This document shows positions 43,161 through 50,888 of a stretch of 64,000 nucleotides of DNA, piece after piece; position 1 is the first letter of the stretch, and each line of letters begins with the position of its first letter. The notes below the pieces were generated by a model. The model was not told where the DNA came from. It saw nothing but the letters and a program-made list of their open reading frames with translations, and did no database searches. Both the position numbers and the translations under genes were made by a program. The stretch is taken from contig NZ_BLVO01000013.1 in the NCBI RefSeq assembly GCF_013340285.1, forward strand, positions 975,574-1,039,573. Direction: 5' to 3'. The stretch comes from Desulfovibrio subterraneus (GTDB lineage: Bacteria > Desulfobacterota > Desulfovibrionia > Desulfovibrionales > Desulfovibrionaceae).

Positions 43161-43873
43161 CGTCGCCACTCCATCATCATGGTGAATGGCGTCATATGGT
43201 AGCGGCTAATGCGCTCTTGCGGCCCTCCTGACGGAGCGGGTTCATCATAAAACGTGAGTTGCAACCCGGCATCAAGGAAAGCAGACATGTAAACACAGAG
43301 CGGTCTGTGCCAGTTCCGTATCCGCAGCCCGTCCCATTCAACCCAGTCCGCTCTCTCCTCGAGATAGTTCCCGAGCGGATGATACTCACGCCCATCTGCC
43401 CCCTCTACCCACCCCGTAGTGCCATTTGATGTATAAAAACTAGTTAGGTTGGCGACCAAAATCGTTCCCTTGGGTTTGGTAACCCGAGCCGCTTCACGAA
43501 TCGCCGCACGCACATCATTAATATCAATCAAGGTAAGATAGAAGACAACGAGGTCGAATTCGGCATCTCCGAATGGTAAATCTTCTGCAAAGCCGGTAAG
43601 ATATCGACCGCAAGGGTCTGTTTGCCGCGCATAGTGGAGAAAATCTTCAACAGGATCAATACCAGTCGTGATAATGCCCAGTCGTTCGGCCATTCGGCAG
43701 AAACGCCCATCTCCACATCCGACATCCAACATTGTCGCTGCCCCCGATTTCTTGACCCGGTCCATCATCGGAGTATCAAGGATAAATTCGCGGGCAAAAT
43801 CACCTCGTTCTGGCATTCTGTCGAGCCAGGCGGCCGAGGAGCTTACCCAGCCATTCTCATCTGGATTACGCAT
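43154..43873 (-). CDS. class I SAM-dependent methyltransferase (element cargo)
   Basis: 239 aa. SAM-binding motif I M-L-D-V-G-C-G-D-G-R-F (near 47-57), the acidic post-I residue in T-G-I-D-P-V, motif II F-D-L-V-V-F-Y-L-T-L (near 105) and R-V-T-K-P-K-G-T-I-L-V-A. The general UbiE/Methyltransf_11 type acts on small molecules, lipids or proteins; the substrate is unknown. AAAGGA lies eleven bases upstream of the ATG. It is the only intact gene between attL and attR. Confidence 0.82.
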   Translation of the reverse strand: MRNPDENGWVSSSAAWLDRMPERGDFAREFILDTPMMDRVKKSGAATMLDVGCGDGRFCRMAERLGIITTGIDPVEDFLHYARQTDPCGRYLTGFAEDLPFGDAEFDLVVFYLTLIDINDVRAAIREAARVTKPKGTILVANLTSFYTSNGTTGWVEGADGREYHPLGNYLEERADWVEWDGLRIRNWHRPLCVYMSAFLDAGLQLTFYDEPAPSGGPQERISRYHMTPFTMMMEWRRC

Positions 43874-44151
43874 CGCTGTAGCTGTCCTTTCTGAATATCT
43901 TAAAATTCTCTTGCGGTACCAGACCCATTCAGGTCCATTTATTTAAACAAGGGAGCAAATGCTTTCGCGTTTGTGATTCTCGATAGTACCCCCCTAAAAA
44001 TCCTCAACTCGCGCGCGCCATGCCTTCTTCGTGTTTTCTACCTTACAGCTAATAACAAGCGCAAGAGCATGCAATTAGGTACAAAACACAAAACCGGTAT
44101 CTTCCTCCAGCTAAATGCAACACAACCTAACACCCTGAAAATACAATCAAA

Positions 44152-44199
44152 GACCTCCTAAGTCGTAGGCCACAGGTTCGATTCCTGTCGGGCGCACCA
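44152..44199 (+). repeat. attR: 48-bp copy of the tRNA-Arg 3' end
   Basis: Identical to 42871-42918 and ending in CCA, but with no 5' half of a tRNA before it, so it is not a functional gene. It marks the right end of the integrated element. Confidence 0.92.
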
Positions 44200-44213
44200 C
44201 TGCAAGTCATTTC

Positions 44214-44239
44214 AAGCCGCATTCAGTGCGGCTTTTTTG
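44214..44239 (+). terminator. terminator after attR, probably the original tRNA-Arg terminator
   Basis: AAGCCGCA-TTCAG-TGCGGCTT followed by TTTT, 15 bases after the attR CCA. In an uninterrupted locus it would directly follow the tRNA. Confidence 0.85.
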
Positions 44240-44644
44240 TTGTCCGATTCCGAGCCCACCCTCTCCTGCTTCCAACGCCTGAAGCTCACACACAATTCTC
44301 TACTTACCAGGTATATTACTGTTGATTAATGAATTTATTCTATACTTGCGAAGTTCTGTTCATTCAAAACCATGCAAGTTGCATATTGCATACAAACACA
44401 TCGCACACCAACACACTGAATTTTGGAAACTTAATTCCAGACTAGTGTTGTAGTGTTCTTTTCATACCTGAGACGTACCCTACTATTTAATGAAAATGCC
44501 TTTACAGCTTGCACTCTTGTGATAACCATACTCGAAAGATAGAGTTATACGTATGAGGCCAAATAGTTGCCACATGGCCACATGCAACAGGCTCGTATCA
44601 GAGATACAAAAATCTGTATCATTTGGTGTAACAAGGAGGCGTGC
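44240..44644. promoter_or_regulatory. 405-base leader region of the tmc operon
   Basis: AT-rich and without a gene. The last 80 bases contain GTTGC...GCAAC (44566-44588, imperfect 23-bp palindrome) and three alternating half-sites GTATC (44595), GATAC (44603) and GTATC (44616), giving GTATC-AGA-GATAC and GATACA-N6-TGTATC. These could be operator or alternative RNA hairpins. AAGGAGG (44634-44640) precedes tmcD. No sigma-54 motif was seen. Confidence 0.5.
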
Positions 44645-45901
44645 ATGCATTTTTCCGAATCATGGGATTGGGAAAACGGAGAGCGTGTCGTCGCGGAATC
44701 ATTGGCTCCCATGGAGGAGCACAAATGGCAGGAAGAAATTCACGTTTCTCCCGACGGAGAAACAGCCGCCGCCATCGTCTGTATCGACAGCGGCGAGTTC
44801 GGCCTGCGATTCAATGACACCGTACACGACAATACGTTCGAAAAGGCGTGGAAGCCCGGCTTCTCGCCCGACGGACGTTTCTGCGTCTTCGTGCAACAGG
44901 ACGAGGAATGGACTCTGGCTGAAAACGGCGAGCCATGGGAAGAGCGTTACGGCTTCATATGGGATCCCCAGTTCAGTGCAGAGGGCGGCGTCATTGCCGC
45001 TGCCGTTCAGCAGGACATGGAATACGGCATGTCTGTTAACGGGGCGGTGTGGGAAAACCGTTATGAAAACGCCAACGGATTTGTATTAAGCGCCAACGGC
45101 AAGCGTTCTGCCGCCGTGGTGCAGGTCAAATCCCTGGGTCAGGCCGATCTGGAAACCTTCCGCGAAGGTGCCTACACCGTTGCCGTGGACGGAGAAACCT
45201 GGGATTCCACCTTCATGAACGCATGGAATCCCGTGTTCAGCCCGTATGCCCACAGGGTGGCAGCTCAGGTCAGGCTAACCCTGTATGACTACACCATCGC
45301 AGTGGAAGGCACCCCGTGGCCTATCCACTTCCAATGCGTGTGGGACCCCTGTTTCCATCCCAACAGCAGCTCCGTGGCTGCCCCTGTCCGCCAGGGCGGT
45401 AAATGGGGCATAGCGGAAGACGGTAATATCCTCTGGAAACCCCGTTATTACAACTGCTGGCACCTTCAATACTCATCCGACGGCAGCAAGCTCTACGCCA
45501 TTGTCGCGCCTGATTACGGGCAATTCACCGTGGCCGTGAACGAGAAGCCGTGGAGCATCACCGCGCCGGTTGTCACCGACCTTGTCATTTCGGCAGACGG
45601 CACCCGGGCCGCAGCGCTTGGCAACCACGACAACAAGGCGTGGCATGTCATGCTGGACGGCAAAGCATGGCGGGGACGCTACGACATGGCATGGAAGCCC
45701 GTGTTCAGCCATGACGGAAAAAGCCTTGCCGCCAGAGTACGCACCGGCAGCAAGTATGCCGTGATGGTGAACGACAAACAGGTAGACGGCGAGTTCGACA
45801 AGGCCTGGGACCCCACCTTCAGCCCCGACGGCTCCAAGGTGCTCATCCGCGGCATGCGGAACAACACCCTGCTCCGCATCGTGGCGGATGTACCCCGTTA
45901 A
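44645..45901 (+). CDS. tmcD: TmcD, tryptophan-rich beta-propeller subunit of the Tmc complex
   Basis: 418 aa from the ATG at 44645 (AAGGAGG four bases upstream). It has no signal peptide or cofactor motif. It is built of about eight repeats of the form V-x-G-x-x-W-x-x-x-F/Y...A-W-x-P-x-F-S-x-D-G (for example A-W-K-P-G-F-S-P-D-G and A-W-D-P-T-F-S-P-D-G), consistent with a WD40-like propeller. In D. vulgaris the Tmc complex consists of TmcA (cytochrome), TmcB (iron-sulfur), TmcC (membrane) and TmcD. TmcD is cytoplasmic and of unclear role. First gene of the operon. Confidence 0.88.
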   Translation: MHFSESWDWENGERVVAESLAPMEEHKWQEEIHVSPDGETAAAIVCIDSGEFGLRFNDTVHDNTFEKAWKPGFSPDGRFCVFVQQDEEWTLAENGEPWEERYGFIWDPQFSAEGGVIAAAVQQDMEYGMSVNGAVWENRYENANGFVLSANGKRSAAVVQVKSLGQADLETFREGAYTVAVDGETWDSTFMNAWNPVFSPYAHRVAAQVRLTLYDYTIAVEGTPWPIHFQCVWDPCFHPNSSSVAAPVRQGGKWGIAEDGNILWKPRYYNCWHLQYSSDGSKLYAIVAPDYGQFTVAVNEKPWSITAPVVTDLVISADGTRAAALGNHDNKAWHVMLDGKAWRGRYDMAWKPVFSHDGKSLAARVRTGSKYAVMVNDKQVDGEFDKAWDPTFSPDGSKVLIRGMRNNTLLRIVADVPR

Positions 45902-45916
45902 CCGTGGAGGCAGGAC

Positions 45917-46576
45917 ATGAACACTCTGTACAACTTCGTAACCGGACCGCTTGCATGGGCAGCCTTCGTCATCTTCATTGGCGGATCGGCGTATCGCATC
46001 TGGTCCATGATCAAACTGGCCAGGCAGAAGGAAGCGGCATTCATCAGCTATATGAGTCTGCCACACGCCATGCGGTCCATCTTCAGATGGCTAACGCCTT
46101 TCGGCACGCTGGGGTGGAAGGAAAATCCGGCCATCACAGTAGCCACCTTCCTGTTCCATATCTGCCTTTTCGCACTGGCAATATTCACCGCAGGTCATGA
46201 GGTGCTGTGGGACTACGCTTTCGGCATCAGCTTTCCCTCGCTGCCGCAGGGCGTATCGGATGTGCTTACCCTGATCGTCATTGGTGCCTGTATCTACTTT
46301 GCATACCGCAGGCTCACCAACGCACAGGTCAGCTTTGTCACCACAAGCAAGGACTGGCTGGCTCTGTCCATTGCGGCAGCGCCTTTCATCACCGGCTTTC
46401 TTGCCTCACAGCAGTTCGGCAACGGTCAGATCATGACCCTGCTGCACGTGCTGAGCGGCGAGGTGATGCTTGTGGCCATTCCCTTCACCCGCCTCTCGCA
46501 TGCCCTGTTCCAGCCGCTCACCCGCGCCTACATCGCGTCGGAATTCGGTGCGGTTCGCCATGTACAGGACTGGTAG
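45917..46576 (+). CDS. tmcC: TmcC, membrane cytochrome b-type subunit of the Tmc complex
   Basis: 219 aa with about five membrane helices (near 10-30, 75-95, 112-130, 143-163, 178-200) and histidines in the helices (H-I-C-L-F, H-V-L-S-G-E) suitable as haem b ligands, as in the NarI-like family. It should carry electrons and possibly quinone between the periplasmic TmcA and the cytoplasmic TmcB. GTGGAGG precedes the start, 15 bases after tmcD. Confidence 0.9.
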   Translation: MNTLYNFVTGPLAWAAFVIFIGGSAYRIWSMIKLARQKEAAFISYMSLPHAMRSIFRWLTPFGTLGWKENPAITVATFLFHICLFALAIFTAGHEVLWDYAFGISFPSLPQGVSDVLTLIVIGACIYFAYRRLTNAQVSFVTTSKDWLALSIAAAPFITGFLASQQFGNGQIMTLLHVLSGEVMLVAIPFTRLSHALFQPLTRAYIASEFGAVRHVQDW

Positions 46577-46597
46577 CAGCACAACAGGAGGTATTAC

Positions 46598-47917
46598 ATG
46601 TCCATTCTGGATAGAAAGATAGAGGATACCGAGCTTAAACGCGCTACCGCCTCGCTCACCCAGGATCGTATCGAACAGGTCATCAACAGCGTCCTGCAGG
46701 GCGAAACCGGTGCGCGACTCAAGGCATACACTGAAACCTGCATGCGGTGCGGCATGTGTGCGCCCGCCTGCCACTATTGCGTGTCGCACGACATGGACCC
46801 CAGCTACTCTCCGGTGGGCAAGGTCGAACAGACCATGGGCCTGATATTCCGCAAGCACGGCCGTCTTACTCCGGAAGAAGTCTACGGCATAGCGCAGATC
46901 GCCTACACGGAATGCAACCTCTGCCGCCGTTGCGTACACTACTGTCCCATCGGTGTGGACACGGGCTACATCATAAGCACCGTGCGCCGCATCTGCCACA
47001 AGCTGGGTGTAACCCCCATGTACATTCAGGATACGGCCCACAGCCATTCCGCCACCATGAACCAGATGTGGGTCAAGGAAGACGAATGGATTGACAGCCT
47101 CATGTGGCAGGAAGATGAAGCCCGCGACGAATTCCCTGACCTGCGGATACCGCTGGATGTGGAAGGGGCGGAAATCTTCTACTCGGTTATCGCACCGGAA
47201 CCCAAGTTCCGCACACAGCTCATCTATCAGGCCGCCGCCATATTCAATCACGTGGGAGCCGACTGGACCATGCCCTCCACTCCGGGCTGGGACAACAGCG
47301 ACATGTGCATGTTTACAGGCGACTTCGAGATGATGGGCAGGCTCAAACGCAACCACTTCGAGGCGGCGCAGAAGCTTAAGGTACGGCGCATCGTCATGGG
47401 GGAATGCGGTCACGCCTTCCGCTCCGTGTACGATGTGGGCAACCGCTGGCTCGGCTGGAAGAACCACCCCGTTCCCATCGTGCACTCCGTGGAATACTTC
47501 TGGGAACTCTTCAACGAAGGTAAGATCCGTCTCACCCGCCAGTTCGAAGAGCCCGTAACCATCCATGATCCCTGCAACATCATCCGCGGCCGCGGCCTCA
47601 TGGACAAGCTGCGCGAAGTTACACACCACCTGTGCAAGGAAGTAATAGAAATGTCCCCCACCCGTGAGCACAACTACTGCTGTGCCGCAGGTGGCGGCGT
47701 CATCAACTGCGGCCCGCCCTTCAAGAGCGTTCGGCTGGAAGGCAACAGAATCAAGGCTGACCAGCTGCGCGACACAGGCGTAAAGGTCGTGGTGGCCCCC
47801 TGCCACAACTGCCACGGCGGCCTTGAAGACATCATTCATCACTATCAGCTCGGCATTCACACCAAGTTCCTCGGCGACCTGATATACGAACTGATGGAAA
47901 AGCCCGAACCGGAATAG
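46598..47917 (+). CDS. tmcB: TmcB, iron-sulfur protein with CCG domain (HdrD-like)
   Basis: 439 aa. Two 4Fe-4S ferredoxin motifs, C-M-R-C-G-M-C-A-P-A-C (Cys48 onward) and C-N-L-C-R-R-C-V-H-Y-C-P (near 108). C-terminal cysteine-rich CCG-type elements follow (H-D-P-C-N-I-I-R-G-R-G, Y-C-C-A-A-G-G-G, A-P-C-H-N-C-H-G-G), as in the HdrD/DsrK family that binds a special Fe-S cluster. It is the cytoplasmic end of Tmc, analogous to DsrK in DsrMKJOP. Part of the tmcDCBA operon, 21 bases after tmcC. Confidence 0.93.
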   Translation: MSILDRKIEDTELKRATASLTQDRIEQVINSVLQGETGARLKAYTETCMRCGMCAPACHYCVSHDMDPSYSPVGKVEQTMGLIFRKHGRLTPEEVYGIAQIAYTECNLCRRCVHYCPIGVDTGYIISTVRRICHKLGVTPMYIQDTAHSHSATMNQMWVKEDEWIDSLMWQEDEARDEFPDLRIPLDVEGAEIFYSVIAPEPKFRTQLIYQAAAIFNHVGADWTMPSTPGWDNSDMCMFTGDFEMMGRLKRNHFEAAQKLKVRRIVMGECGHAFRSVYDVGNRWLGWKNHPVPIVHSVEYFWELFNEGKIRLTRQFEEPVTIHDPCNIIRGRGLMDKLREVTHHLCKEVIEMSPTREHNYCCAAGGGVINCGPPFKSVRLEGNRIKADQLRDTGVKVVVAPCHNCHGGLEDIIHHYQLGIHTKFLGDLIYELMEKPEPE

Positions 47918-47932
47918 CGAAAGGAGACCAAC

Positions 47933-48340
47933 ATGAACAAGCGTGTACGCAATATACTCGCCCTGCTGGCTTCTCTGCTGCTTCTGGTGCTCGGGCTCTC
48001 CCTCGCACCCGTATCAGCGCAGGAGGAGCTGCAGCAACTGCGGCCGGAAGCCCTGCAACCGGCAACACGCCCCGCAGCGCTCTTCAACCACGACGAGCAC
48101 AATGCCAAGGCCAATCTGGAAGACAAGTGCATACGTTGTCACCACAGCGGGACCGAGGGCAAGCTGGTTGCGGATGAATCCTCGGAAGGAACGCCCTGTG
48201 CAGACTGTCACACCGTGAAAGGCACCAGCAAGCAGACGCCTCTGCGCCGTGCCTACCACCGCCAGTGCATGGACTGCCACAAAGCGAACAACAAGGGGCC
48301 CACGCACTGCAGCGGTTGTCACGACAAACGCCATCCCTAA
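47933..48340 (+). CDS. tmcA: TmcA, type II (acidic) tetraheme cytochrome c3
   Basis: 135 aa with a Sec signal peptide cut after P-V-S-A (about 28). The mature protein is acidic and carries four CxxCH heme motifs (C-I-R-C-H, C-A-D-C-H, C-M-D-C-H, C-S-G-C-H) and the extra histidines for bis-His ligation. TmcA is the periplasmic entry point for electrons from the type I cytochrome c3 pool and hydrogenases. AAAGGAG precedes the start. Fifteen bases after tmcB. Confidence 0.94.
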   Translation: MNKRVRNILALLASLLLLVLGLSLAPVSAQEELQQLRPEALQPATRPAALFNHDEHNAKANLEDKCIRCHHSGTEGKLVADESSEGTPCADCHTVKGTSKQTPLRRAYHRQCMDCHKANNKGPTHCSGCHDKRHP

Positions 48341-48367
48341 CCTGAACCGGACAGAAGGACAGGCTTT

Positions 48368-48949
48368 ATGGACATGGTAACGCTTTCAAAAGACGGCAGA
48401 TTGCAGAACAGCACTCTGGAAACGGATACCCGTTCCTCCCGCCCCGTGCCGGCGGAACCGGATATTCTTTCCTGCCTCGGCAACCGCGTGCAGTTGGAAG
48501 AGGAATTCTCCCTGAGATCGTTCTTCGCCCTTCTTGTCCGGCACCCCGAACTGCGCCGCATGAGTCAGTTTTTTGCAGCTGCCGAAGCCGAAGCCGAGCG
48601 TTGTCCGACGGAAGGATGTACCACCCCGGACTTCACGGAGCTGGTCTTTGCCAAGACCGTGGAGCTTACCGGTGCTCCCGGAGAACCTGTGATGAACGTT
48701 TTCACCACGTTCCGCGGCATGCTCCCCGACGAGGGAACAGGCCCAAGAAGCGGCGAAATACGTTTTCACAGCCTGAACATGCTTCTGGACATGCCCATCC
48801 GGCTCGGCAGACTGCGCCACGTGGTCTTCGGCGACCGGACAAGCATGCTGGAATGCGACACAACATTCTCCCTTTTCGAAATAATTGAAGGAATCGCATG
48901 GGAACTGGGTTTCCAGGGCGGTTCTCAACAATGCAGCCTCAGGAGGTAG
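48368..48949 (+). CDS. unknown protein encoded between tmcA and the stress protein
   Basis: 193 aa, soluble, no signal peptide. Nothing in it matches a family I can name. Features are an acidic-aromatic N-terminal half with C-P-T-E-G-C near residue 79, and a C-terminal part rich in aliphatics and aromatics (H-V-V-F-G-D-R-T-S-M-L-E-C-D-T-T-F-S-L-F-E-I-I-E-G). It starts 27 bases after tmcA and ends three bases before the universal stress gene, so it belongs to this operon. The same position is occupied in D. vulgaris by DVU0262 (from memory). Confidence 0.8.
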   Translation: MDMVTLSKDGRLQNSTLETDTRSSRPVPAEPDILSCLGNRVQLEEEFSLRSFFALLVRHPELRRMSQFFAAAEAEAERCPTEGCTTPDFTELVFAKTVELTGAPGEPVMNVFTTFRGMLPDEGTGPRSGEIRFHSLNMLLDMPIRLGRLRHVVFGDRTSMLECDTTFSLFEIIEGIAWELGFQGGSQQCSLRR

Positions 48950-48952
48950 CGT

Positions 48953-49861
48953 ATGTTTAAGAAGATTCTGTTCGCTACATCGGCTTCCCCGGCTTGTGAC
49001 AACGCCGCCAAGGTCGCTTTTGACCTCGCCAAGCGCAACGGCGCGAAGTTGTATCTGCTCCATGTACTCGGTGTGCCCAGCAGGGGCTTCAGCACCACGG
49101 TACGCGACCTGCGTACCGGCCAAGATGAGGCAGTGGACGGCGACTACCGGGAATGGGTTGAAGAAGAAATCCGCACCACCTATGCGGAACAGCTTGAAGA
49201 ATATGGTGACAACACCGTGATGCAACTCTCCGTGGGTGTGCCTTCAACCGAGATTCTGCGTTTTGCCCGCAAGGAAGATGTGGACCTCATCGTCATGGGT
49301 GCCAATACCCGCGATGACGACCCCGAATCGGCACGCGCCCGCTCCATCGTGGGCCGGACCATGGAAAAGGTGGCACGTCTGGCCAAATCACCCGTGCTCA
49401 TCGTGAACCGTCCCTGTACCACCTGCTGGAACCTCTTCTCCAACATCGTGTACTGCACGGACTTTTCCAAGGCGGCAGATCAGGCCTTCAAGTTTGCCAA
49501 CAGCACGGCGCAGACCATCGGTGCCAAGCTCTACATCTTCCACGCCTTCGACATCACGAGCGCCAAGCTCGGCGTGTTCCCCGGTCAGGCAGACATAGAG
49601 CGGCACATTGAACGCGCCCATGAAAAGATCAAGGAACGCTACATCTCCCAGATGGGTGACTACGACAACTACGACGTGGAAATCTGGGAAGGAACACCGT
49701 ATGTTGAAATCCTGAAATTCGCGCGCGAAAAGAAGGCGGACCTTATCATCATGGCTCACCACACCAAGGAAGTGGAACCTGAAGAGGCGTCCATAGGCTC
49801 AACGGTGGAACAGGTGGTCATACGTTCCGCCTGTCCCGTAGCCAGTGTAGCGCGCGCGTAG
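48953..49861 (+). CDS. tandem universal stress protein
   Basis: 302 aa of two UspA domains (about 1-150 and 155-300). Each begins K-K-I-L-F-A-T or N-I-V-Y-C-T-D. The first ends with the ATP-type loop G-A-N-T-R...G-R-T-M-E-K-V-A-R-L-A-K-S-P-V-L-I-V and the second with S-I-G-S-T-V-E-Q-V-V-I-R-S-A-C-P-V. AGGAGGT lies seven bases before the ATG. Usp proteins accumulate in starvation or redox stress; a role in the tmc pathway is inferred only from operon position. Confidence 0.92.
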   Translation: MFKKILFATSASPACDNAAKVAFDLAKRNGAKLYLLHVLGVPSRGFSTTVRDLRTGQDEAVDGDYREWVEEEIRTTYAEQLEEYGDNTVMQLSVGVPSTEILRFARKEDVDLIVMGANTRDDDPESARARSIVGRTMEKVARLAKSPVLIVNRPCTTCWNLFSNIVYCTDFSKAADQAFKFANSTAQTIGAKLYIFHAFDITSAKLGVFPGQADIERHIERAHEKIKERYISQMGDYDNYDVEIWEGTPYVEILKFAREKKADLIIMAHHTKEVEPEEASIGSTVEQVVIRSACPVASVARA

Positions 49862-49892
49862 CGCCCGGAACACCTCAACATCGGAGGTGCTC

Positions 49893-50318
49893 ATGGGTGG
49901 GCCTTGTATTCTGGTGGTGGACGATGAACTCAGCTTCAGGCTCTTTCTGAAAACTCTGTTCGAAACGGGCGGTTATCAGGTTATAGCCGCCCGAAACGGA
50001 AAAGAAGGGTTGGAAAAGGCCCGCACCAAGCGGCCGGCGTGCATAGTGCTTGATGTGATGATGCCGGAACGCGGAGGACTTGAGATGTACAAGGGGTTGA
50101 AGACAACCTCGGAACTGCGGGACATTCCCGTGGTCATGCTCTCCGCGGTGGCGGCCAAGGGATTCGCCCACGCACTTAAAATGATTGGATTGGCAGCGGA
50201 GGAGCTTCCCCCTCCCGACGCATATGTGGAGAAGCCCCCGAGACCGGGGCCGCTGCTGGAAGTTGTTCGCGGACTGGTGGACCAGCCTGCGCCCCCGATC
50301 GATACCAAAACGGGCTAA
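49893..50318 (+). CDS. single-domain response regulator 1
   Basis: 141 aa from the ATG at 49893 (GGAGG upstream). A stand-alone receiver: acidic pair D-D-E, phospho-aspartate in C-I-V-L-D-V-M-M-P (near 55), and the Lys in Y-V-E-K-P. No output domain. Its phospho-donor is probably the kinase encoded two genes on. The spacing to the second regulator is 21 bases, so all belong to one transcript. Confidence 0.9.
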   Translation: MGGPCILVVDDELSFRLFLKTLFETGGYQVIAARNGKEGLEKARTKRPACIVLDVMMPERGGLEMYKGLKTTSELRDIPVVMLSAVAAKGFAHALKMIGLAAEELPPPDAYVEKPPRPGPLLEVVRGLVDQPAPPIDTKTG

Positions 50319-50339
50319 GGAAACCCAGGGAGTGTAGCA

Positions 50340-50717
50340 ATGCCGCACAAGATCCTTGTCATAGACGACGATCCTTACATCGTTAAATACCTTGTGGATA
50401 TCCTGAGCGATAACGGATACGCCACGTGCTCCGCCTCCGATGGCGCGGAAGGACTGGAGCTGCTCAAGAAGGAAAAGCCGGACCTCGTTACGCTGGACCT
50501 TGAAATGCCCAACGAATGGGGCCCGCGCTTCTACCGCAAGATGACCAAGGAGCCGGAATTCAAGGAAATGCCGGTCATTGTCATCAGCGGTCTTTCGGGC
50601 ATTCATCTGGCCATCCGCAACGCGGTGGCATCGTTGAAGAAACCCTTCGACCCCAACCAGCTGCTGGAAATAATCAGGGATACCCTGAACAACAAGGACG
50701 CGCTCAAGGACGACTAA
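50340..50717 (+). CDS. single-domain response regulator 2
   Basis: 125 aa. DivK/CheY-like receiver with the acidic pair I-D-D-D, Asp in V-T-L-D-L-E-M-P (near 55) and Lys in S-L-K-K-P-F. No effector domain. Similar to but distinct from the preceding regulator, suggesting a branched phosphorelay with the PAS kinase downstream. Confidence 0.9.
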   Translation: MPHKILVIDDDPYIVKYLVDILSDNGYATCSASDGAEGLELLKKEKPDLVTLDLEMPNEWGPRFYRKMTKEPEFKEMPVIVISGLSGIHLAIRNAVASLKKPFDPNQLLEIIRDTLNNKDALKDD

Positions 50718-50759
50718 TCCAAGGCGCATCCAGCACCGCAGAACCGGTCGAGACACCAA

Positions 50760-50785
50760 TCGGGCGCCGCCGCGGCGGCGCCCGA
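50760..50785. repeat. 26-bp perfect GC-rich palindrome
   Basis: Thirteen bases, TCGGGCGCCGCCG, are followed directly by their complement, with no loop. It lies 42 bases after the second regulator and 103 bases before the kinase gene. No T-run follows, so it is not a standard terminator. In mRNA it would form a very stable hairpin that may separate or stabilise the two halves of the transcript. Confidence 0.75.
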
Positions 50786-50888
50786 CTACCTCCTTGCCCA
50801 TTTCCTACGAAAAGGGTATGAAATCACATAGCTGTAGATACAGAACACATACTCCTCAGCCACTTCAACTCGAGCTCAAGGGGATTCC

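Larger units (their letters stand above)
42919..44199. mobile_element. 1.28-kb integrated element remnant at tRNA-Arg
   Basis: The segment is bounded by the two 48-bp direct repeats. It holds one methyltransferase gene, one 57-codon frame and an AT-rich stretch (about 43880-44150), and no integrase, excisionase or transfer gene. The right repeat is followed by a terminator that looks like the tRNA's original one. It is best read as a decayed genomic island whose integrase was lost or as the residue of a deletion between a larger island's parts. Confidence 0.82.

Noticed and set aside
44516-44530. TTGTGA half-site (Rex or HcpR-like) upstream of tmcD
   Set aside because: The matching TCACAA half is absent at the required spacing.
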